In this document: one piece after another, positions 1-10,864 of the stretch | Position numbering within the stretch: position 1 is the first letter of the stretch | Layout: each line of letters starts with the position of its first letter | Assembly: GCA_029269725.1 (NCBI GenBank) | Contig: JARJHS010000002.1 | Location: forward strand, 744,001-808,000 | Length of the DNA: 64,000 nt | DNA from: Pollutibacter soli | Lineage (GTDB): Bacteria; Bacteroidota; Bacteroidia; Chitinophagales; Chitinophagaceae | Reading direction: 5' to 3' | Notes under the pieces: generated by a model | Databases searched by the model: none | The model's input: only the letters and a program-made list of their open reading frames with translations | Told to the model about the DNA's origin: nothing | Program-made: the position numbers and the translations under genes

Positions 1-5
1 AAGAA

Positions 6-212
6 TTACCAGTTTTTCTTAGCAACCCCTGCTTCAATTGCAGCCAGGGCCTTTGCTTCGCTCAGCAGCGCTGTCAGTTTATTACCTTTTCCATCGTTAC
101 CCTGTGCAATATAACCGCCTTTTGCCGTGCGACTTACCACAGCATCCAGGATGGGCACATTCTTTTCTTTGGTTTTAACATTATAAGCTGTAAGCATGTT
201 TGAATTTGACAT
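6..212 (-). CDS. Small conserved-looking hypothetical protein, 68 aa
   Basis: I do not recognise a named family. The product is 68 aa, basic and soluble, with no signal peptide or membrane segment. It is rich in Ala, Lys and Gly and ends in Lys-Lys-Asn-Trp. The central stretch AKGGYIAQGNDGKGNK is glycine-rich and could be a loop. The gene starts 27 bp after the gyrB stop on the same strand, so it is probably co-transcribed with gyrB. The ATG at 212 is the only good start. Confidence that it is a gene rests on its position and clean composition rather than on homology. Confidence 0.6.
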   Translation of the reverse strand: MSNSNMLTAYNVKTKEKNVPILDAVVSRTAKGGYIAQGNDGKGNKLTALLSEAKALAAIEAGVAKKNW

Positions 213-239
213 GATGTTTGAATTTATCAGTTATTTTAT

Positions 240-2366
<2,127 letters not shown>

Positions 2367-2391
2367 TTACAAGAGCTCAAACATCAAAAGA

Positions 2392-2407
2392 ATGTACATT
2401 TGTACAT
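2392..2407 (+). promoter_or_regulatory. Palindromic operator overlapping the -7 box of the araC-type gene
   Basis: ATGTACATTTGTACAT is a near-perfect palindrome (ATGTACA-TT-TGTACAT). It contains TACATTTG (2395-2402), a TAnnTTTG -7 box. It ends 3 bp before the start codon at 2411, so the transcript would be almost leaderless. A bound dimer would block the promoter, which suggests autoregulation by the AraC-type product or control by another dimeric regulator. No convincing -33 element was seen. Confidence 0.45.
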
Positions 2408-2410
2408 CGT

Positions 2411-3355
2411 ATGTCCGAATCCACTGATATCATAAGTCAGGCATTGAATCAACCCGTGATGGTGGATGAATTTGTGCTTCTTTCAAAGAAGGAAAAACAG
2501 ATTCCAGGCACCTGGCAATACCAGATTCGCAGATATCAGAAATTATCACACTGGGTGGTAGAAGACACGGGTGAGCTTACTTATAATTACAATACGGGGT
2601 CGCAAAACGGGCGATATCTCGAACTTCGTTTTTGCATTGCCGGCATGAGCTGGTGTTACGAAAATGATGCATCATGTGAAGCCTGCCGGAAGGGAACCGA
2701 TAAACGCTGTGAAATGCGATTACCCGTGCTCGATGTGGTGAGTTTCCGATTCGAGCCGGAACACCTGGCCCACCTGGTAAAAGGCCAGAGAAAAAAAACA
2801 CCGACGCTTGAATTGCTGAATTTCAGAAATACACAGTCTTTTACGAGATCTATTCCAATTGGAAATAAGATCAGGCAGACCCTGGAGACCTTTCTGGGTC
2901 ATAATTATACTGATACTTTCGAAAATATTTATGTCAATGCGCAAACGCAGATCCTGCTCTTGTATGCATTGGAGGGAATACTTGATGATGAACCTCAGGA
3001 AGAAGAAGTACCCGCCTGTAAATTCCTGGCCAATCATCACGACAGGGATAAGATCATGCTGGCAAGAGAAATTCTTCTCGAGCATATCGGTGATCCGATT
3101 ACCATTAAAGAACTCAGTCGGAAGGTAGGTATTAATGAATGTTACCTGAAGAAAGGATTTAAGGTAATGTTTGGCTCAACCATTTTTGACTTTTACCAGG
3201 ATCAGCGCATGGAACATGCCCGTTTTCTGTTGTATGAAAAAGGCAAAAATGTATCTGAAGTATCTGCTCTCCTGGGATATTCCTCCATCTCCCACTTCTC
3301 CACGGCTTTTAAAAAACATACAGGGTTGAAGCCTTGTGAACTTCTGATACGTTAA
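2411..3355 (+). CDS. AraC-family transcriptional regulator
   Basis: A 314-aa cytoplasmic DNA-binding protein. The C-terminal region, about residues 220-314, is a typical AraC double helix-turn-helix. It has the pattern ITIKELSRKVGINECYLKKG for the first helix-turn-helix and VSEVSALLGYSSISHFSTAF for the second, with the usual KKHTGLKP ending. The N-terminal 200 residues do not match a sensor domain I can name. They include a cysteine cluster, SCEACRKGTDKRC near residues 93-105, which could bind a metal or sense redox state. The gene is divergent from gyrB, and its start lies 3 bp after a palindrome overlapping the promoter. The stop codon lies within the first unit of a heptad repeat array (3351-3388). 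The inducer and targets cannot be read from sequence. Confidence 0.9.
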   Translation: MSESTDIISQALNQPVMVDEFVLLSKKEKQIPGTWQYQIRRYQKLSHWVVEDTGELTYNYNTGSQNGRYLELRFCIAGMSWCYENDASCEACRKGTDKRCEMRLPVLDVVSFRFEPEHLAHLVKGQRKKTPTLELLNFRNTQSFTRSIPIGNKIRQTLETFLGHNYTDTFENIYVNAQTQILLLYALEGILDDEPQEEEVPACKFLANHHDRDKIMLAREILLEHIGDPITIKELSRKVGINECYLKKGFKVMFGSTIFDFYQDQRMEHARFLLYEKGKNVSEVSALLGYSSISHFSTAFKKHTGLKPCELLIR

Positions 3356-3388
3356 AGGTAAAAGGTTGAATGTATAACGTTGAACGCC
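3351..3388 (+). repeat. Heptad tandem array 1, overlapping the araC-type stop codon
   Basis: Units read in a 7-bp phase: gttaaag, gtaaaag, gttgaat, gtataac, gttgaac, then gcc. The stop codon of the AraC-type gene lies in the first unit. Read in reverse complement the motif matches array 2 (3522-3556): GTATAACGTTGAACG here against GTATAACGTAAAACG there. The two look like an inverted pair around a core of about 130 bp. Confidence 0.7.
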
Positions 3389-3521
3389 AGCCTAAAACAA
3401 GATAATTTTCCTGCTTTTTTGGGCATTGGGGTGGACGAAGATCCCGATCACAAAGTATTTGCCTGGCTCACATCAAGTTAAATCTTCCGGATTTGTAGAA
3501 TTCAATCATCTGCAGGGTCCA

Positions 3522-3556
3522 ACGTTGTACGTTTTACGTTATACGTTTAACGTAGT
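3522..3556 (+). repeat. Heptad tandem array 2 (ACGTTNN units)
   Basis: Five exact-phase 7-mers: acgttgt, acgtttt, acgttat, acgttta, acgtagt. Every unit begins ACGT. It is the inverted partner of array 1. It is followed by a small hairpin (GGAGCT...AGCTCC, 3572-3587) and a shorter 7-bp series (ccatccc-taatccc-taaaccc, about 3587-3614). Confidence 0.7.
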
Positions 3557-4361
3557 ACCTAAATGTGAAGAGGAGCTATAAAGCTCCCCTCCATCCCTAA
3601 TCCCTAAACCCTGGAAATAGTTCAATATGTTATACCTTCCGGACAGGTTTGAAAACTGTCTTCAGAGCCATTATTAATTCGTTGTTCGTGCTTTGTAGAT
3701 CGAAATTCTATAGATGCTGGATCCTGTGTCTCACCATAAAAATCCTGTTCAGATTTTCCTGGCGACTGATTTGTGCCAGTTCCTTCTTGCCAAAAACCTG
3801 CTTCGTTGATTGAGATTTTCCGAAAAATGCCGCGCCGGGAATGGCTGCTATCAGCTTGGAAATAAATGAAACGGTTGAATTTCTCATAATTGGAAGTATT
3901 GGATTGTTCTCAAATGGTTACAGGATTTCAGTTTTATTTTTCACAAACTATGCCAAACCGTCGTTTCTGTGGATAACTCCTAATCATATTTCATCACGTC
4001 GGAATATCAGCAATAACGGCTCCGGGTAAGGGTTAGTATAAAAATTTTGTTAATCGGTATGGCTAAATTACTACTTCAGATTTTGGGTCATAATGTCAGT
4101 AGCAATAATGAATTGTCAATTAAATTTTTACATATGCTATTGCTCAATATTGACAGTCTAAAATTGTGAAATAGTATATTTTTCCGGTTCTGGTTATTTC
4201 CCTTAAAAATATCATCTGGCATTTTTCAGGTCGACTGCAGATTTTCTGTTGTGTTTTTGTGAGGATTTTTCCGGCGATTTGATTTTATCTGCCTTTCAGG
4301 AACGACTTCGATTACTCCCGGCCGTGGCCACTGTAAAACAGTTTTGCCTTCTGAATTTGCG
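3557..4361. other. Long intergenic region before ileS, largely without genes
   Basis: Between the AraC-type gene and ileS there is about 1 kb without a convincing gene. After the repeat arrays it holds a short minus-strand ORF (3708-3887, listed separately with low confidence). The rest is AT-rich DNA from about 4030 to 4320 in which I see no ORF, tRNA or clear RNA structure. A 62-codon plus-strand ORF at 3841 looks random. Confidence 0.5.
3708..3887 (-). CDS. Possible small basic protein, 59 aa
   Basis: An ATG-initiated minus-strand ORF of 59 codons lies in the otherwise empty region before ileS. The N terminus is mildly hydrophobic (FISKLIAAIPGAAFFGKS) and the C-terminal half is basic and hydrophilic (KKELAQISRQENLNRI). 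I recognise no family and see no ribosome binding site or clear -7 box upstream. Bacteroidota do not rely on Shine-Dalgarno, so that absence is not decisive. It may be a small gene or chance. Confidence 0.3.
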   Translation of the reverse strand: MRNSTVSFISKLIAAIPGAAFFGKSQSTKQVFGKKELAQISRQENLNRIFMVRHRIQHL

Positions 4362-4369
4362 TAACTTCG
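4362..4369 (+). promoter_or_regulatory. Probable -7 box for ileS
   Basis: TAACTTCG is one base from the TAnnTTTG consensus and lies 19 bp before the ileS ATG. A TTTG at 4343-4346 is a possible -33 element, but the spacing of 15 nt is short. No T-box-like leader fits in the remaining short leader. Confidence 0.4.
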
Positions 4370-4387
4370 CCCACTTTATTAAAAATT

Positions 4388-7300
4388 ATGCAGGCCAGAT
4401 ATCATGAGTTTCAGCAACTGAATCTCCCTGAACTAGAAAAGGAGATCCTGCAAAGCTGGGAAAAGGACAAAGCATTCGAAAAAAGTGTGACCAACAGGGA
4501 AGGAGCTAAGCCGTTTATTTTTTATGAAGGGCCCCCAAGTGCCAATGGACTGCCCGGCATCCACCATGTTATCAGCCGTACGCTGAAAGACCTGGTTTGC
4601 CGGTATAAATCGATGAAAGGTTTCCAGGTGCAACGCAAAGGTGGCTGGGATACCCATGGATTGCCCATCGAGCTCGGAGTTGAAAAGGAATTGGGCATTA
4701 CCAAAGAAGATATCGGAAAGAAAATTTCTGTTGAAGAGTATAATCAAAAATGCCGCGAGGCTGTATTAAGGTATAAAGATCTCTGGGATGACCTCACCCG
4801 CAAAATGGGTTATTGGGTCGATCTTGATAATCCCTATATCACTTTTGAAAACAGTTATATAGAAACACTCTGGTGGTGTCTGAAAGAATTATATAAAAAA
4901 GGATACCTGTACGAAAGTGTGAGTATTCAGCCTTATTCACCTGCTGCAGGCACAGGTTTAAGCTCGCATGAATTAAACCAGCCTGGTACTTATAAAGATG
5001 TAAAAGACACCAGCGCCACCGTTTTGTTCCACGTTCCATTGAGTGCAGGAGAAAGGGGGTCAGAAGCGAATGCATCACATTCATCTTTAAAAAAACTGAC
5101 GGATGCTGTAGCTCCAGGTGCAGATTCGGAGCCGACGGGTAAATTATATATCATGGCCTGGACGACCACGCCATGGACGCTTCCCTCCAACCTGGGTCTC
5201 GCGGTCGGTCCCAATGTGGAATATTCACTTGTAAAAACGTTCAATCCGTATACAGGTCTGCCTTCTTCAGTGATAATTGCGACAGCGCTAATACCGAAGT
5301 ATTTTAAAGAAGAAGGTAAAGACATTTCTTTTGCTGATCATAAGGAAGGTGATAAGTTTTTACCCTGGAAGGTGATCACTACATTCAAAGGAGCTGAGTT
5401 AGATGGATTAAAATACAACCAGCTTTTACCTTTCGAAGCAAACTCGCTTGATCGTGTACGCGAAATAACACCTGAAGCAGATCCATTTAAAGTCATTTTG
5501 GGTGATTTTGTTACTACAGAAGATGGAACAGGCATCGTACATATGGCCCCTGCTTTCGGCGCTGATGACTTTAAAGCCGGTAAAAAGAATAATCTCGGAA
5601 TACTGACACTCGTAGATCGTGAAGGAAAATTTGTTCCCGGTGTGGGCGAATTCAGTGGCCGCTTTGTAAAAAATTATAAAAGCGAAGCTGACTATGTTGA
5701 TGTGAATGTCGATATCTGTGTTTTGCTGAAAAAAGAAAGCAAGGCATTTAAGATTGAAAAATATGAGCACGCGTATCCGCATTGCTGGCGTACAGACAAA
5801 CCAATCCTATACTATCCTCTCGATGCTTGGTTCATACGTACGACTGCTTTGAAGGACAGGATGGTTGAACTCAACAAAACCATCAACTGGAAGCCTAAAT
5901 CTACCGGAGAAGGACGTTTCGGAAACTGGCTCGAAAACATGGTCGACTGGAACCTCAGTCGCAGTCGTTTCTGGGGTACACCGTTACCGATCTGGAGAAC
6001 GGAGGATGGTGAAGAAGAAAAATGCATCGGATCTATTGAAGAACTGAACAGTGAAATAAAAAAAGCAAGTACTGCATTGCGTGGTGAAACCAATAAACAT
6101 TACCTGCATGAAGGTTTGCTTGATCTGCATAAACCTTATGTTGACGATATCATTCTGGTGAGCGAGTCGGGGAAACCGATGAAGCGTGTTCCGGACCTGA
6201 TCGATGTCTGGTTTGACAGCGGTGCAATGCCCTATGCGCAATGGCATTTCCCATTTGAGAACAGGGATATGGTTGATCCTGAAAAAGGAGAAGCGCGCGC
6301 ATTTCCGGCCGATTTCATCGCTGAAGGTGTTGACCAGACCCGCGGCTGGTTTTACACTTTGCATGTACTCGGCGTAATGCTTTTTGATAGCGTTGCTTAC
6401 AAGTCCGTTGTCTCCAATGGTCTTGTGCTCGATAAAGACGGCAACAAAATGAGTAAGCGCCTGGGTAATGTTGTTGATCCGTTTAAAACCATTGGTCAGT
6501 TTGGCGCAGATGCTACACGTTGGTACCTCGTAACGAATGCATCACCATGGGAGAACATGAAGTTTGATGTTGAAGGTATCCGTGAGGTACAGCGTAAATT
6601 TTTCGGAACACTTTATAATACCTATCAATTCTTCGCACTGTATGCAAACGTGGACGGGTTTGCATTTAAAGAAGCATATATTCCCGTAAAAGACCGCCCT
6701 GAAATAGATCGTTGGATATTATCGAGTCTGAATTCTCTGATCAGGAAAGTAACTCTACACCTTAATGATTATGAGCCGACACTGGCAGGAAGAGCCATCG
6801 AATATTTTACAGATGAATTGCTGAGCAACTGGTATGTGAGACTTTGCAGAAGAAGATTCTGGAAAGGTGAATATGAAAAAGACAAGATTGCAGCATATCA
6901 AACGCTTTATGAGTGTCTTGAAACTTTGATGCGATTGATGGCTCCGGTTTCTCCATTCTTCTCCGATTATATCTATCGTATTCTAGATAAAGTCACGGGA
7001 AGGCTGGGTGTTGCGTCAGTACATTATACTGATTTCCCGGTTGAAAATCCTGAAGTAATTGATCTTGCTCTCGAAGAAAGAATGCAGATGGCGCAGGATA
7101 TATCTTCGCTTATACTTTCCATTAGAAAAAAAGTGAATATACGTGTACGTCAGCCTCTGCAGAAGGCGCTTGTACCGGTGAATGGAAAAGATATGGAAGA
7201 GCAGATAAGAAAAGTTGAAGATCTTATCAAAGCTGAAGTGAATGTTAAGGATTTGGAATATCTTTCAGGCAGTAATGATTTTATACACAAAAAGGTAAAA

Positions 7301-7810
7301 CCCAATTTTGTTGCTCTTGGCAAGAAGATGGGCTCGAAGATGAAAGCGGTTGCTGCTGCGATTGGCGGGTTTACCCAGGATGATATAAAAAAACTTGAAC
7401 TTACTGGTGAGATCGAACTGATGATTGAGGGTACGCCTATTATCATCAGGGTAGATGAAGTAGATATCCAAAGCGAGGATGTTCCGGGATGGATGGTCGC
7501 TTCAAAAAATGCATTGACAGTGGCACTGGATATTCAGGTGAGTCCGGAATTAGAGAAGGAAGGGAATGCGAGGGAGCTGGTCAACAGGATACAGAAAATC
7601 CGGAAGGACCAGGGTTACGAGCTCACTGACCGGATAGATGTGAAGCTGGCAGGGAACGAAAAACTGATTCCGGCCATTACACAATTTAATAATTATATTT
7701 GCGCCGAAATTTTAGCAGATACACTGGAATTGGTGCCTGAAATTGCAGATGGAACTGCGATTGAAGTCAATGACATTCAGCTCAAAGTGTTAGTTTCAAA
7801 AAAAGGGTAA
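4388..7810 (+). CDS. ileS: Isoleucyl-tRNA synthetase
   Basis: Charges tRNA-Ile in the cytosol. The 1140-aa product is a class I synthetase. The HIGH-type signature GPPSANGLPGIHH lies near residues 48-60 and the KMSKS signature appears as KMSKR near residue 687. Between them is the editing (CP1) domain with TTPWTLPSN, typical of IleS. The catalytic-domain motif FIAEGVDQTRGWFYT precedes KMSKR. A long C-terminal anticodon-binding region follows. At about 1140 aa, with this motif style, it resembles the longer IleS type common in Bacteroidota and eukaryotes rather than the roughly 940-aa E. coli type; such enzymes are often less sensitive to mupirocin (family knowledge, not shown here). The DksA-like gene follows after only 6 bp, suggesting an operon. 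Confidence 0.97.
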   Translation: MQARYHEFQQLNLPELEKEILQSWEKDKAFEKSVTNREGAKPFIFYEGPPSANGLPGIHHVISRTLKDLVCRYKSMKGFQVQRKGGWDTHGLPIELGVEKELGITKEDIGKKISVEEYNQKCREAVLRYKDLWDDLTRKMGYWVDLDNPYITFENSYIETLWWCLKELYKKGYLYESVSIQPYSPAAGTGLSSHELNQPGTYKDVKDTSATVLFHVPLSAGERGSEANASHSSLKKLTDAVAPGADSEPTGKLYIMAWTTTPWTLPSNLGLAVGPNVEYSLVKTFNPYTGLPSSVIIATALIPKYFKEEGKDISFADHKEGDKFLPWKVITTFKGAELDGLKYNQLLPFEANSLDRVREITPEADPFKVILGDFVTTEDGTGIVHMAPAFGADDFKAGKKNNLGILTLVDREGKFVPGVGEFSGRFVKNYKSEADYVDVNVDICVLLKKESKAFKIEKYEHAYPHCWRTDKPILYYPLDAWFIRTTALKDRMVELNKTINWKPKSTGEGRFGNWLENMVDWNLSRSRFWGTPLPIWRTEDGEEEKCIGSIEELNSEIKKASTALRGETNKHYLHEGLLDLHKPYVDDIILVSESGKPMKRVPDLIDVWFDSGAMPYAQWHFPFENRDMVDPEKGEARAFPADFIAEGVDQTRGWFYTLHVLGVMLFDSVAYKSVVSNGLVLDKDGNKMSKRLGNVVDPFKTIGQFGADATRWYLVTNASPWENMKFDVEGIREVQRKFFGTLYNTYQFFALYANVDGFAFKEAYIPVKDRPEIDRWILSSLNSLIRKVTLHLNDYEPTLAGRAIEYFTDELLSNWYVRLCRRRFWKGEYEKDKIAAYQTLYECLETLMRLMAPVSPFFSDYIYRILDKVTGRLGVASVHYTDFPVENPEVIDLALEERMQMAQDISSLILSIRKKVNIRVRQPLQKALVPVNGKDMEEQIRKVEDLIKAEVNVKDLEYLSGSNDFIHKKVKPNFVALGKKMGSKMKAVAAAIGGFTQDDIKKLELTGEIELMIEGTPIIIRVDEVDIQSEDVPGWMVASKNALTVALDIQVSPELEKEGNARELVNRIQKIRKDQGYELTDRIDVKLAGNEKLIPAITQFNNYICAEILADTLELVPEIADGTAIEVNDIQLKVLVSKKG

Positions 7811-7816
7811 TCATTT

Positions 7817-8731
7817 ATGGCAACAAAGAAAAAGGCTGCACCTAAAGCGGCAAAACCAGCCAAAAAAGCGGCAAAACCAGCACCCAAAAAAGCGCCGGTT
7901 CAGAAAAAGGCTGCACCAAAAGCGGCAAAACCAGCAGCGAAACCTGCTCCCAAGCCCCCTGCTAAAAAATCAGTTGCAAAGCCTGCTGCCAAACCTGTTG
8001 CCAAAGCGCCGGTAAAACATGCACCTGCGCACAAAGACGAAAAACATCATGCGAAACCGTTAGCACATCATAAGGATGAAAAAGCTGCGGTAAAACATGC
8101 TGCTCCGGTTAAAAAAGCGCCAGAGCCTGTAAAGTCTCAGCCGAAAAAACCTGAGCCGCATGTTGAAGAATCCAAACCTGTCAATAAACTCGCAGAGATC
8201 AGGAAGGTCATAAAAACCCAGGAAGTAAAAAAGCCTGCTAAGCCAGTGGTTATGCCTAAGATCAATGCAACAACATCACGTAAATACGAACCCGAATTTA
8301 CCAGATCGGTTTTAGACCAGCCGACGGTTGAAAATACTGGACCAACTATGAGATACAGCGATGCAGAACTTGCGGAATTCAGAGAGTTAATCGCCCGAAA
8401 ACTTGATGCAGCAAAAAAGGAACTTTCTTACCTGCACGGTCTGATCACCCGCAAGGATGAGATGAGCGGCGACGAAACTGACAACCGTTATATGACTATG
8501 GAAGACGGAAGTCTGAGCATGGAGCGTGAGCAGTTGAGCCAGATGGCCAGCAGGCAAATCGACTTTATAGATAAACTCGAAAAAGCCCTTATCCGGATTG
8601 AAAATAAAACATATGGCATTTGCCGTGTTACCGGAAAACTCATTGACAAAGCACGTCTCAGAGCAGTACCACATGCTACACTGAGTATCGAGGCTAAGAT
8701 GGGAATGTCGAGGAACCCGAATATTCAGTAA
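7817..8731 (+). CDS. DksA/TraR-family protein with a long Lys/Ala/Pro-rich N-terminal tail
   Basis: 304 aa in two parts. Residues 1 to about 120 are extremely rich in Lys, Ala and Pro, built from repeats of PKAAKPAKKA type, and resemble a histone H1-like or AlgP-like tail able to bind nucleic acid. A less biased linker follows, and residues about 180-304 are a DksA/TraR-like coiled-coil plus C-terminal finger. In the finger (YGICRVTGKLIDKARLRAVP, then HATLS) three of the four zinc cysteines are missing, so a zinc-free fold is likely; this degenerate form is common in Bacteroidota as I recall. DksA proteins act on RNA polymerase, and the tail could tether this one to DNA or RNA. It is coupled to ileS (6-bp gap). 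The lspA gene I would expect next in many Bacteroidota is absent, and a heptad array begins 1 bp after the stop. Confidence 0.85.
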   Translation: MATKKKAAPKAAKPAKKAAKPAPKKAPVQKKAAPKAAKPAAKPAPKPPAKKSVAKPAAKPVAKAPVKHAPAHKDEKHHAKPLAHHKDEKAAVKHAAPVKKAPEPVKSQPKKPEPHVEESKPVNKLAEIRKVIKTQEVKKPAKPVVMPKINATTSRKYEPEFTRSVLDQPTVENTGPTMRYSDAELAEFRELIARKLDAAKKELSYLHGLITRKDEMSGDETDNRYMTMEDGSLSMEREQLSQMASRQIDFIDKLEKALIRIENKTYGICRVTGKLIDKARLRAVPHATLSIEAKMGMSRNPNIQ

Positions 8732-8732
8732 G

Positions 8733-8767
8733 GTTTAACGTAGTACGTAAAACGTTAAACGTCGGCC
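8733..8767 (+). repeat. Heptad tandem array 3
   Basis: Units in exact 7-bp phase: gtttaac, gtagtac, gtaaaac, gttaaac, gtcggcc. It starts one base after the DksA-like stop. The reverse complement of array 4 (8948-8982) matches it over ACGTNAAACGTTAAACGT, so the two form an inverted pair around a core of about 180 bp. Confidence 0.75.
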
Positions 8768-8947
8768 TATGCGGATTTGATCTTTCCAGTATCTCTGGTA
8801 GAGGAGATAAGTCTGTTTGGTAAAAGAATATTAAAGGGAATTTGGAATCCTTCGTTTTAGAGGATCCAAACGGTGTATTGATGTTTGTCCCTTTTTGCAA
8901 CAATTAAATTCTTTTATTTAGTCGGAATCGTTCCAAATCAGGTTCTG

Positions 8948-8982
8948 ACGTTCCACGTTCTACGTTTAACGTTTCACGTCAC
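8948..8982 (-). repeat. Heptad tandem array 4, overlapping the ABC transporter stop codon
   Basis: Units: acgttcc, acgttct, acgttta, acgtttc, acgtcac. The last unit contains the stop codon (TGA, complement of 8979-8981) of the ABC exporter gene. It is the inverted partner of array 3. The core between the two holds no ORF and no clear terminator. Confidence 0.75.
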
Positions 8983-10796
8983 TTCACCTCCTGCATCTGC
9001 ACCAAACGTGTATAAAATCCATTCATAGCAATCAACTCTTCATGCTTTCCCCTTTCGACGATTTCTCCTTTTTGTAAAACAATGATTTCATCGGCGTGCC
9101 TTACTGTTGAAAGACGATGAGCAATAACGATGCTGGTTCTGTCTTTCATCAAATGATTGATAGCATCCTGAACAAGTTTTTCACTTTCGGTATCCAATGA
9201 AGATGTTGCTTCGTCAAGAATCAGAATGGGTGGGTTTTTTAAAACGGCACGGGCGATGGTAAGGCGTTGCTTCTCACCACCGCTGAGTCTGCCTCCGCGG
9301 TCACCGACATTGAATTGGTAGCCACCTTCTTTCTGTGTTATAAAATGATGCGCATTGGCCACTTTTGCTGCCTGTTCAATTTCTTCAGGTGTTGCTTTTT
9401 CGTTTCCCAGTGCGATATTCGAAGCAATACTTTCGTTGAATAAGATGGGCTCCTGAGTTACGATCCCCATCAGGTTACGGAGATCCTTAACCGCATATTT
9501 CCTGATGTCATTTCCATCGAGTAAAACCGCTCCTCCACTTACATCGTGAAACCGTGGTACAAGATCCGCAAGTGTTGACTTACCACTTCCGGAAGATCCC
9601 ACCAGTGCGAGTGTTTTTCCTTTTTTGACCGTAAGATTAATATTCTTCAACACCGGTGTATCGCCATAACTGAAGTTTACATTTACCATCTCGATACAAT
9701 TTTCAAACCTCCTGATTTCAATCGGATGTTCAGGATCCCTGATGGTTTCTTTTTGAGTGATGAGCTCTTCGATGCGTTCCACGCTGGCAGCACCCTTCCG
9801 GATATTGTAAGATGCTGTAGTTAAAGACTTCAGTGGATTAATGATCTGTGTGAATATCGCGATGTAGGCAAGAAAATCAGGACCGTTCAGAAAATTTTCA
9901 TTCAGTACCAGGCGCCCGCCATAAAACAGAACGCAACAAACAGCGAGTAATCCTAATGTTTCGGACACCGGTGAAGCAAGATCTCTTCTCCTGTTTGCCT
10001 GGTTTTTTATGGTAAAGAGTTCATGATTTTCTCTCTTGAATTTTCTCAATTGCTGACCTTCCGCATTAAAGGCTTTTACAACGCGGATACCTCCCAGCGT
10101 CTCTTCAATGGTACTTAATATATCACCTAATTTTTCCTGCACTCTTCCTGAAACACGTTTTAATGAACGACCAATTCTGCCTATAATCAGACCTGAGACA
10201 GGAAGAAATATCAGGAGAAAAAGGGAAAGCTGAGGACTGAGACTGACCATTGCAGTGAGGTACAAAATGATGATTACCGGCTCACGGAAAAATGATTCCA
10301 GGAAGCTGATCGTGGAATATTCAACATCCTGCAAATCGTTGGTGAGCTTACTCATGATGTCACCTTTACGTTGCTCATTGAAAAAGCCTACTGGCAGCTG
10401 AAGTATCTTGTTATACATATCATCCCGCATATCATTTATGATGCGGTTGCGGATCGGCGTTAGTACATACATTGACAGATACAGAAACAGATTTTTCAAC
10501 AGGATAGCCGCCAGTACAATAAGGCAGAGAAATCCAAGGGCTTTTATTTTGCCTGTGTCGGTGGATGTTAGTCTTGTAAGTAAAGCATAAAAATCATCGG
10601 TAATTGTTCCCAGCCTGAATTTCGATGTCATGATCTTATTATCCTGCTGAACTCCGAATATAAGCGCCAGGAACGGCGCAAGCAAGGTTAGCGAAATCAG
10701 AGAAAAAAAAGCTGATAACAGGTTGAGTGTGAAATAGAGACCTACCAGCTTTGGATATTTGCTGACATAACGGAAAATTGTACGCAGGCTTTTCAT
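8979..10796 (-). CDS. ABC exporter, ATP-binding and membrane domains fused (MsbA-like)
   Basis: 605 aa, a half-transporter that should act as a homodimer in the inner membrane. The N-terminal 330 residues form the six-helix exporter domain (YVLTPIRNRIINDMRDD is the typical coupling-helix region). The ATPase domain has Walker A GSSGSGKST near residue 399, signature LSGGEKQR near residue 504, Walker B ILILDEATSSLD near residue 520 and the H-loop in IVIAHRLST. Length and layout match MsbA and related lipid or drug exporters. Lipid A export is plausible but not provable from sequence. It is divergent from rbfA. The stop codon lies inside heptad array 4. Confidence 0.93.
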   Translation of the reverse strand: MKSLRTIFRYVSKYPKLVGLYFTLNLLSAFFSLISLTLLAPFLALIFGVQQDNKIMTSKFRLGTITDDFYALLTRLTSTDTGKIKALGFLCLIVLAAILLKNLFLYLSMYVLTPIRNRIINDMRDDMYNKILQLPVGFFNEQRKGDIMSKLTNDLQDVEYSTISFLESFFREPVIIILYLTAMVSLSPQLSLFLLIFLPVSGLIIGRIGRSLKRVSGRVQEKLGDILSTIEETLGGIRVVKAFNAEGQQLRKFKRENHELFTIKNQANRRRDLASPVSETLGLLAVCCVLFYGGRLVLNENFLNGPDFLAYIAIFTQIINPLKSLTTASYNIRKGAASVERIEELITQKETIRDPEHPIEIRRFENCIEMVNVNFSYGDTPVLKNINLTVKKGKTLALVGSSGSGKSTLADLVPRFHDVSGGAVLLDGNDIRKYAVKDLRNLMGIVTQEPILFNESIASNIALGNEKATPEEIEQAAKVANAHHFITQKEGGYQFNVGDRGGRLSGGEKQRLTIARAVLKNPPILILDEATSSLDTESEKLVQDAINHLMKDRTSIVIAHRLSTVRHADEIIVLQKGEIVERGKHEELIAMNGFYTRLVQMQEVK

Positions 10797-10864
10797 ACAG
10801 CTTTGCTTAAATAGACAAATAGGCCAAAAGTAGTTATTTTTACAGCCAACAAACGTTTGTGGTT

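Noticed and set aside
3841-4029. 62-codon plus-strand ORF in the gap before ileS
   Set aside because: Random-looking composition, overlaps the slightly better minus-strand ORF, no promoter or family.
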